Source: Amoebidium appalachense
Taxonomy: Eukaryota; Ichthyosporea
Reading direction: 5' to 3'
Length of the DNA: 64,000 nt
NCBI GenBank assembly: GCA_963693365.1
Contig: CAVNZM010000018.1
Location: 1,550,001-1,614,000 of the forward strand
Shown: positions 44,600-64,000 of the stretch, piece by piece
How positions within the stretch are numbered: position 1 is the first letter of the stretch
How the letters are laid out: each line of letters opens with the position of its first letter
Notes under the pieces: generated by a model
Database searches by the model: none
The model's input: the letters and a program-made list of their open reading frames with translations, nothing else
What the model was told of the DNA's origin: nothing
Program-made: the position numbers and the translations under genes

Positions 44600-45060
44600 G
44601 GTTTGGAACCCATCCGGAATCGAATTGGAATCGATGTAGAATTTGAATCGGATTGAGAATTACCGAATATGCGCAACATGAGCACCCGTGGCCTTTTCTC
44701 TCACGGTGTTTTTACCTTTTTATCGCGCTGGGTCAGTCACGTGGCACAAGTATGGCTATCTGATAGGGGTGCATTGTTCTTGTCAGTCACTGGAAAGGAA
44801 GATGGAAAGGAAGGGTTCGTTCCCCTCAGGCTGGGTTGTTAGACTTTTCTCGCTGCCGCGGCTTGCTGCGCTCGCCCCAGCGCACGCTGTGCGGGGCTCG
44901 CTTCGCTCGCCCTGGCTTCCCCATAGTGCTTACGTCACTGACCCATCTGGGGCGGAAATCGATTCGGAATCGGATGGGAATGGTATGGTATGTATTAGGA
45001 ACTGGATCGGAATTGGTCAAAGATTCGGAATCGGGTCGAGAACCCGATTCGCAACATGGG
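44600..45060. repeat. Paired GGAATCG-rich segments
   Basis: Two segments (about 44604-44680 and 44948-45058) are built from diverged words such as GGAATCGGATTGG and GGAATCGATT. Both end at CGCAACATG, followed by a similar TTTTTAT-CGCG phrase. They bracket ~270 bp with no gene. Confidence 0.5.
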
Positions 45061-45219
45061 GGTTTACACACTTTTTATTGCGTGGACATTGCCGGAGGCC
45101 CAGCCACATTCGACGGCCTACTGCGTTTTCCAGCACAGCCAATCAAATGCAGCCAGTGACATATGTACATGCTAGGCAACAATGAGCGCCATCGTAGGAT
45201 CTGACACCCCTATTACATA

Positions 45220-45770
45220 TTATGGGTAAGCAGATGCTAGCATCGGTAGCTCCGACAGAAAGTTAAGGCACCGGATCACAATATCATACTGTGCAGCATT
45301 AATAAGGTGATCTAGGATAGTCATCTTAAAACGGATATATTGAGGAAGAGATGAAGAAAAGAGAATAAAACCGCCAATAACCTCCGGTTCTAATACATTA
45401 GCTAACAGGTTGCATTTATTGATAGATATGCAGCCGCGAGTAAACCGCCCCCCACACATATTACACATACGAGCAGGAGACACCAGAAACCGATTACACC
45501 GCCACATCTGAGCCGGCGCGCGGCGCGGCGGATGTTCTTGACAGAACGCGTGTTCTTCCCATCGGCTCATGTACTTATTCCTGATGTGTAGAACATGTTC
45601 TGGTACTGCCGTCCACAGCTGGGGAGCACATGTACTTCCTTGCAATTGCGGCGGAACCTCTTGACAGTACGCAGGCTGTCGCGAGTTGAATGTACGTGTT
45701 TTGGTCCGCGCACCTAATATTAGGCCTCAAAACGCGTGAATGGTTGCTATTTTTGCGCAGGCCCATGCTT
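45220..45770 (-). pseudogene. C-terminal fragment of a second LINE family
   Basis: The minus-strand frame ends with WRCNRFLVSPARMCNMC, IRFKMTILDHLINAAQYDIV and IRCLNFLSELPM. This parallels the end of the LINE at 33354-36548 (FNRSCIAKCSLIDH, YNILDFILNTRNYDLFIRCI, DWLEKH). It also has a CX2C...H-like cluster. It is 5'-truncated and diverged, so it is a related but distinct family. Confidence 0.6.
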
Positions 45771-46149
45771 TCATCTAATAATAGGCGCCAATCAAAAAAA
45801 TTTACGGAGAAGGGTAAAATAAAGTACTGCGATCTATTTACTAATTGATTGGCGCACTTTGATTGGTTCCTGGCAGATCCTCTCTTGACATTTTTCGTGA
45901 GACAGCCCGCTCCCCTAACAACCCTTTCACCAACCCAACTTCGGCTTTCAGCCTCGGTCGGGAAAAAAAATTCCCGGGAGGCACATATACGAACTGCGCC
46001 CTCTCTACTCTTAGTCTAAGGGTATCATCTTAGGAAGGTAATTTCGGGAATCTTGGGATAGGAATTTGGGTATCATTATACGAACTGCGCCACCATAGGA
46101 AGGTTTGGGGGATCCCCATATTGCCGAAGTTCCGGCAAGGCCTCCTTAT
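45771..46149. other. Non-coding flank with a short tandem phrase
   Basis: TATACGAACTGCGCC occurs at about 45987 and 46078, each followed by an AGGAAGGT phrase. TTAT at 46146-46149 directly precedes element B. Confidence 0.4.
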
Positions 46150-46558
46150 CCCCCGTGTAATCAAATGATTAATCTTCAACGTTAATCACATTTGCGGCGC
46201 TTCCACCGACTTATCCAGCAGCCCAAAAATACATGTTAAGTAAGCAAAAAGTTGGTTTTGATAGTTAAGAAAACGCCTATATAATTTTTCTGGGGTGTTT
46301 ATGTCTATAATATCCATGTTTATTATAGACCTTCGCGAAGAGGTGCGAGCGTAAAAGAAGATTAATCAATCCGAGAACAGCGGCTGGACCCCGCGGCACA
46401 TGTATATGATCGGCAGCTGGCCGCGGCTCACGAAGCTCACGTGTTAATTGTGCGCGCACAGCGCTCGGGCTCCCGGTGTCATGTGTGAGGTATTCTCTCA
46501 CTTTCTCTGTATGTGTATGTGTGTGTGCTGTGTGTGTGTCTGTGTGCTGGTGTGTGCG

Positions 46559-46560
<2 letters not shown>

Positions 46561-46636
<76 letters not shown>

Positions 46637-46638
46637 AC
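46561..46638. repeat. (GT)n array in element B
   Basis: About 75 bp of pure GT. C or G runs in the same element lie at 47207-47224, 47546-47574, 47936-47979, 48110-48127 and 48145-48184. Confidence 0.9.
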
Positions 46639-47543
46639 ATGTGTGCCTAGGCCTGTGCATATGCCTATATAGACAAGCACACATACGGGTGTGTGTGGTG
46701 CCACGTGTACGCTGCATGCAGTGCATGGATGCCACGTAACACGGTGCCGTGGTACTGTACAGGTCAACTTAAAATGCATGTGCTATTGTACGCACATGCT
46801 GATGTTAGTGTGTTCAGCTGTGATGACATGTGTGTGTGCTTGTGTGGGTGTGTTTGTATGCAATGTACACGCTTGTACGTGTGTACATTGCAGAGAGTGT
46901 GTGCCGGTGCATGTTTTCTGTGACGGTGTCCACGGTTTGCGTGTGAGTGTGTACCGCGTGTGTGTGTGTGTGGGTGCATGTGTGTTTTTCAGCATGTATG
47001 ATGCCACGGTGCTTGTTTGCGGTGTGTGCACGTGTGGTACGTGTTACGCACTGTGTTTCACAGTGCAGTGTGTGCCACGGCATGCAGTGTGTGTGTGTAT
47101 CTCTATATACATGCATGTACGAGTCCGTGTGCCACGGTGTGCACGTGCGTGTGTCGGGGTGGTTGGGTGGGCAGCCGGTGCATGTGCATATGTGTGTGTT
47201 GGGGCGGAGGGGGGGGGGGGGGGGATAATGTTTGTGTATATCTGTACAATATTGCTATGAATAGAAATTCCTTATTATTTAACAGGGAGCCGGGGCCCCG
47301 GGGTGAGTGTGATATGTGCACTCGTGCATGCATGTACCTGGCCGTTTCAGTGTGTGTGCCATGCCATGTGTGTGTGTCATGTCTTTGTGCACACATGTAC
47401 GTGTTTGTGTGTGTGTGCACATGTCTGTGTTAGGGTGACCACGGTTAGGTGGGCAGGTGCCACAGTGCGTGCGCGTGTTCGAGGAGGGGGGGGGGGGGGA
47501 AGGGGAGGGGAGGGGCAGGAATTCGGGCCGGGCTATGTAGGAA

Positions 47544-47575
<32 letters not shown>

Positions 47576-47933
47576 CATTCATAGACGTTTTCCATACACA
47601 CTGAGACATGTTGCATGATTTAAACCATCTTTTTCTTCCTCTCCAAGAGCCACACATAATTTTCGGTGACATTTCTGGAAACAATTATAGTATTACTATG
47701 TTGGCAAAGTTTCAATTATTTATGATCTTCCAAAAAGGGATTACTAATACTAATAACTAATGTGCTACATATATTTATGTATATATCATTATAATGAAAT
47801 CAAACCAAATACAGGTCTGTGACCACAGAAACGTGCCACTAATTTAATTTCAAAACCATCAAAGCACAGTGACCGTATTGTTTGTGCTTCATACACTGAG
47901 ATGTATGCAGGGTACTGAATACAACGGCAGGCA

Positions 47934-47966
<33 letters not shown>

Positions 47967-48143
47967 CCCCCCCCCCCCGAGCTCCCTCCCCCCGCCAACC
48001 CGCACACACACATACACACACACAAACCCACACCCACACACATACACACATACACTGCTACTGGCATGCCGCCAGTCCCCCTTGCTATTACGTATATTCA
48101 AAAAACTAGGGGGGGGGGGGGGGGGGGAGAAGGAAAAAAGAAG

Positions 48144-48198
<55 letters not shown>

Positions 48199-48231
48199 AC
48201 ACACACACGGCACATACACACCTACACAGCT

Positions 48232-48819
48232 TCAGACAGGCTCCTTTGCATAGAAAAAATCAGGACGAAACAACAAAAACAAAATATGAAAAGTGGAGGT
48301 GTTTGCTGTTGGGAATGCGTGGCTCAGTTTAACATCATAGAACACGTGCACGTAGGGGGACACATGTGTACACCGTAGAATGACATGATAGCATATCAAT
48401 TTCAGGAAACCGTGTAAATCGTGTAGTGTGGCAGTCCTCTTCTTGCGTGCACGGAGTCCAATATTGATAGTCTCAAGCAGTGTCTGGAGAATGAGTGGTG
48501 AAAAGAAGAGGTCGAGGACGTTACTAATGGTTGGCTCTCCAGAAAAGTGGGTTAGCAAACGTTTCTGGATCTCCGAGGTCTCCTTCCTGAACGTATCTAA
48601 AAGCCTGTTTTCAACATCGTCTGCTTTGAGTGTTAACTCTACTTGCTTGGCGTCATAAATACGCCATTTTCCTGTGAGTGTGGTATCACCGTTGTCAACA
48701 GAATCTTCTGTATCACTTGTGCTTTCGTCAGCAAAGAAATCGTTAAAGATGTCTGAGTCTACTGCCCCGGCTTCAAACCCACCACTATCATCAAATATTA
48801 TTTCAAAGTCCCCTTTCAT
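48232..48819 (-). pseudogene. N-terminal part of a piggyBac-like transposase (element B)
   Basis: From ATG (MKGDFEIIFDDSGGFEAG), 195 residues. The acidic block DESTSDTEDS and the GKWRIYDAKQVELTLKADD, ENRLLDTFRK blocks match element A. Then comes VLDLFFSPLILQTLLETIN, a charged loop, and LHDLHGFLKLICYHVILR. A ...LFFsp.il..i...tN...... el..flgl.i.mg pattern opens the piggyBac DDE domain, which supports the family call. The frame ends before the first catalytic Asp, so it is inactive. Confidence 0.55.
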
Positions 48820-49475
48820 TCTTTGCGTCCATCACCAAAAACAAAAAAAAAGAAAACACGAAAACAAAAAGAAAGTAAAAACGACAGGGTGTATCCACAG
48901 CAACGCTACGGGTTCAAGTTGGGTGTGAGAGGATAATCTACAAGCAGGGTCCTCAAAAGTAGCCACGGCCCGTGTTGTTTGTTTACAACAGCTAAAAAAG
49001 GCTATACGTCACACCATAAATGGGTCATGTTCGAACAGCAACCAATGGTATACTGCACTCGAGGGGTGTAAAAGCATTGCTCTCCTATTTCTTTGTTGAA
49101 ACGCAGCGTTTTTCCCCCCACATCATAATGCAATACAGCACACTCATGATCAGATCAATCATTCAAGCCTTGCAGCAGTCACTGTGGCTCCTTGATTAAT
49201 GATCCTCGATATCCATATTCACCTACCGTCACGCTCTCGCTGTGCCGAAAAGTCCATATGCAACACACACCCAGCCGCTGGGCTTTCAAACCTATATATG
49301 TTTGCTTCGCTCATGAAAAATTTCAGCCCCGTCCGACCATTTTTACGGGAAAAAACTCCGTTTTTTGAGGGGGAGTTGAGATTAATGTTGAAGATTAATC
49401 ACTCTAATTGACCGATTTTCCAGAATTCCCGGGATACAAGATTGATTATGTAATCTTGAAGATTAATCTAAAACA

Positions 49476-50715
49476 TGGTCGGGCCTAGAAACTGAAGGGT
49501 TCGAATCGGAATGCAAAAAATGGAACAGGCTGGGTTGCATCAATTGAAGCCCCGGCTTCCTATTGCAATTGAAGTTGTATATCGAAATACGCTTGTAAGT
49601 TCTCCGCCCAGGCTCGTTGGCTCGCCAGAAGAAACCTGGTTAAACCCATCATAAATAAGTATATTACACACACAAACACCCATAATTACATGCATAAATA
49701 TATATATATGACTGTTTCGTCTGTGGAGCTTATGTGGTTACGTGTGCCAACCAGGGTTGATATAGACCGTGTAGGCTTTAGCTGTAAATAAGCAATAACG
49801 AGCCTGTAATCATTTTACTGACACCAAATAATGAAAGTTTTCTTCTGACTGAGTTTATTCAACCAATGAAGGTGCAAGTCTAGCGCAGCCGCTGATGATG
49901 CTTTGGAGGCACTAAAATTTTGACGAGTTTAACTTAGCCAAGAGCAAGTGCGCACAAAAACACCTGAACACATATTGAAAATCGTAAATGATTCGACGTG
50001 ATGACGAACAGATTTTTCAACAAAAGATCTCATGTATTTCCACGTGACTACTATCCGATACTACCATAAACCAACCACAAATTCTGCTTCACATGAAAAA
50101 TTCTAATCAGAATCAACTGTTTCGTTCATGCTCACTTCTAATTCACCACTACCCCCCCCCCCCCCCCCCCCCCCCAAAAAAAAAGATCGAAGCAAAGGCA
50201 AAAAAAAAAACAAGTCTTGTGGAGTGGACTGCAAAAACCGACACCATAAAATGAAAACACAGATCCAATAATTCTCAGATAATTTCCTTACCGGAAAGGA
50301 CAGCCAAATATACTTTTTTTTTTTTTTCCCGGGGAGGAGGAGGAGGGGAGGGGGGGGGGGGGGGGAGGGAGGGAGGGAGGGAGGGAGGGAGGGGGAGAGA
50401 GAGAGAGTAATAGGACAGAACCAAAGGGAAAGAAGGGGTGGGTGGGATGGGAAGGGGCTGCACACGATAAAACATGACGACTAAACGAACATCCGGCGAC
50501 AATTCAACTTAAAACATCACAGCAAGCTCCCGCAGCCAATCGGATTGCTTCTTTACATCATACCATTGACTCAAAAATCTCTCTGTGCATCAGTTTTTCT
50601 GCTCGCTATGGTTCTTTGCATGTGTGTATGAGTGTGCCTTTTTTTTTTTTTTTTTTTTTTTGGGGGGGGGGGGGGGGGGGGAGGGGGGAGGGGGGGGAGG
50701 GGGGAGAGGGTGTCG
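49476..50715. other. Non-coding, 3' side of the CENPJ-like gene
   Basis: AT-rich, with C runs (50153-50176), T and G runs (50317-50375, 50639-50710). No open frame supported. The last part would be the 3' UTR of the gene to its right. Confidence 0.4.
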
Positions 50716-62765
<12,050 letters not shown>

Positions 62766-63431
62766 ATGTCTTCAAGCGTAGCAGCCAAGCAGGTGGCAAC
62801 CAAAGCCTTCGACTACATCATCGTGGGGGGGGGCTCAGCCGGCTGTGTCCTTGCAAACCGCCTCTCCTCTCTCCCCAACACAACCGTCGCTCTGATTGAA
62901 AGCGGCCCCACGGACGCCAGCCCCTTGGTGAAACTCCCACTTGGCGTTGCTGTTTTGGTTCCGTTTTCGCGCAAGTACAACTGGCAGTTTAGCTCCGTTC
63001 CTCAGAAGCACCTGAATGGGAGGAGCATTTTCCAGCCGAGGGGAAAGGGTATGGGCGGATCCTCTAGTATCAACGCCATGGTGTACATCAGGTGTGTGTG
63101 TGTGTGTTTGTGTTTGTGTGTGTGCCCCCCCCAAACCCACACGTCCTTCTTGCCCCTTTCCTACCTTCTCTCCCCCCTCACCCTTCTCTCCCCTCCTGCC
63201 CATACCCCCCCCCCCCCCCCCCCCCCCCCCTCCCTGCCTCCTCCCCCTCCCCCTGCTTTTCCCTTGCCCTTTTTCCTCCCTCCCTCCCCCTCGCCCCTCC
63301 CTACCTCGCTCTTCCCTCTTCTTCCCCCCACCTCCCAACCCCCTCCACCTCTACCTCCCTCTTCCAGTTTCCCATTCCCTTCAGAGACCTAGTGGGATAC
63401 GACACATGCGAATCTCTAGCAAAACCTGCCG

Positions 63432-63478
<47 letters not shown>

Positions 63479-63867
63479 ACACACACCCGCCCGCCCTTTC
63501 CACCTCCCTGTTCCACCTTCCACATACCCTTCAGAGACCATCCAGTTGACTACGACACATGTGAATCTCTAACAAAATTTAACTGTCACCCATTCCCCTC
63601 CCGCCCTTCCCCCCCCCCTCCCCTCTCCCCTTTCCACCTTCCACCTTCCACACTCCCATCAGAGGCCACCCTGTTGACTACGACACCTGGGAATCCCTCG
63701 GAAACAAAGGCTGGAGCTACAAGGACATTCTTCCCTGCTTCAAACTTCTGGAAAACAACAGCCGCGGCGCCAACGCCTACCACGGTGACAAGGGTGAACT
63801 CTCTGTGACTGACCTGCACATGGTTACGGAGAAGGTGAAAGCTTTTCTGGAAGCTGGAAAGGAACTG
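62766..63867 (+). CDS. GMC family oxidoreductase (choline/alcohol dehydrogenase type), first two exons
   Basis: Exon 1 is 62766-63092 from ATG ([15 protein letters not shown]) and exon 2 is 63663-63867; the gene runs off the window. The intron is GTGTGT...CCCATCAG, and AG|A restores Arg. Residues 16-42 form the FAD-binding beta-alpha-beta fold ([19 protein letters not shown]), with an acidic ALIESG end. Residues about 95-110 give the GMC signature [18 protein letters not shown]. Exon 2 reads [20 protein letters not shown], as in choline dehydrogenase-like enzymes. It oxidises an alcohol with FAD; the substrate cannot be told. The upstream in-frame extension to 62433 is Ser/Pro/His-rich and reads like UTR. 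A GTAATG donor follows exon 2. Confidence 0.9.
63379..63426 (+). pseudogene. Decayed duplicate of exon 2 start, copy i
   Basis: Inside intron 1 of the GMC gene: CCTTCAG acceptor, then a copy of the first ~42 bases of exon 2 (reads [15 protein letters not shown]). The conserved Trp has become Cys, and the copy runs into a C run. Confidence 0.7.
63529..63585 (+). pseudogene. Decayed duplicate of exon 2 start, copy ii
   Basis: A second copy with a CCTTCAG acceptor; it reads [17 protein letters not shown]. It shares changes with copy i (ACATG for ACCTGG, CTCTA for CCTCG), so the two are closer to each other than to the true exon at 63663. Confidence 0.75.
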
Positions 63868-64000
63868 GTAATGAATCTCTCTCTCTTCTCCCCACCCCCC
63901 TCCCCTCCTTTCCCCCAAAGTGAAAACCTTGTGAAAGCCCTACCCCCTTCTCCCCTCCCCCTTCCCCCCCTCCCAACCCAACCCAATCCAACCCACCGCC

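Larger units (their letters stand above)
46150..49475 (-). mobile_element. piggyBac-like element B, deletion derivative
   Basis: The left end CCCCCGTGTAATC is preceded by TTAT; the right end is near 49475 and its flank is not resolved. Inner sequences at both sides align with element A (for example AAAATACATGTTA-GTAAGCAAAAA at 46229 and 38074; CTAATTGACCGATTTTCC at 49405 and 40947). Where A has GATTCACAT/ATGTGAATC, B has GATTAATCTTC/GAAGATTAATC (46166-46188, 46357-46370, 49378-49401, 49455-49469). The centre is largely GT, C and G runs plus a transposase N-terminus. Confidence 0.65.

Overview
This is eukaryotic nuclear DNA. It has spliceosomal introns (GT-AG, plus one GC-AG), very few intact long genes, many (CA)n/(GT)n arrays and C or G homopolymer runs, and a dense, nested population of retrotransposons and cut-and-paste transposons. 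A predicted centriole protein (CENPJ/CPAP/SAS-4 type) implies a lineage that builds centrioles or flagella. An alga, another protist or an invertebrate would fit; I cannot place the species from the sequence.

Layout. 1-7.95 kb: a decayed, minus-strand Ty3/gypsy-type element cut by the window edge, carrying a young copia-like insertion (3989-5680) that has lost most of its pol. 9.8-18.1 kb: a very young, apparently complete chromodomain Ty3/gypsy element (chromovirus) with 610-bp LTRs. It interrupts an unrecognised gene at its sixth codon, with a 5-bp target duplication. 18.6-22.7 kb: duplicated non-coding repeats, a 500-N assembly gap and a ~374-bp satellite. 22.9-25.8 kb: two unrecognised gene remnants. 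25.9-27.6 kb: degenerate repeats. 27.8-31.8 kb: a plus-strand multi-exon gene resembling DUF6589 proteins. 32.5-36.8 kb: two head-to-tail APE-type LINE copies. 37.0-41.1 kb: a TA-flanked TIR element containing piggyBac-like element A. 41.3-44.1 kb: a PIF/Harbinger element that landed in an old LTR copy. 45.2-45.8 kb: a second LINE fragment. 46.1-49.5 kb: piggyBac-like element B, a paralogue of A. 50.7-58.4 kb: a complete ten-exon minus-strand CENPJ-like gene. 62.8 kb to the end: the first two exons of a GMC oxidoreductase gene.

How the parts fit. The two host genes with firm models (CENPJ-like and GMC) diverge from a ~4.4-kb intergenic region at the right end; most of the rest is mobile DNA. 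Several nesting events can be ordered from target duplications: Harbinger into an LTR, piggyBac-like A into the TIR element, copia-like into the gypsy remnant, chromovirus into a gene. The most unusual signals are (i) the paralogous piggyBac-like pair, whose terminal and internal palindromes have changed together from one motif to another; (ii) a single in-frame UAG between gag and pol of the chromovirus; (iii) strong enrichment of the pentamer ACGAA in that element in all three codon phases; and (iv) CA repeats that run directly into the 3' splice sites of the CENPJ-like gene. Starts and function calls are by eye; no database search was possible.
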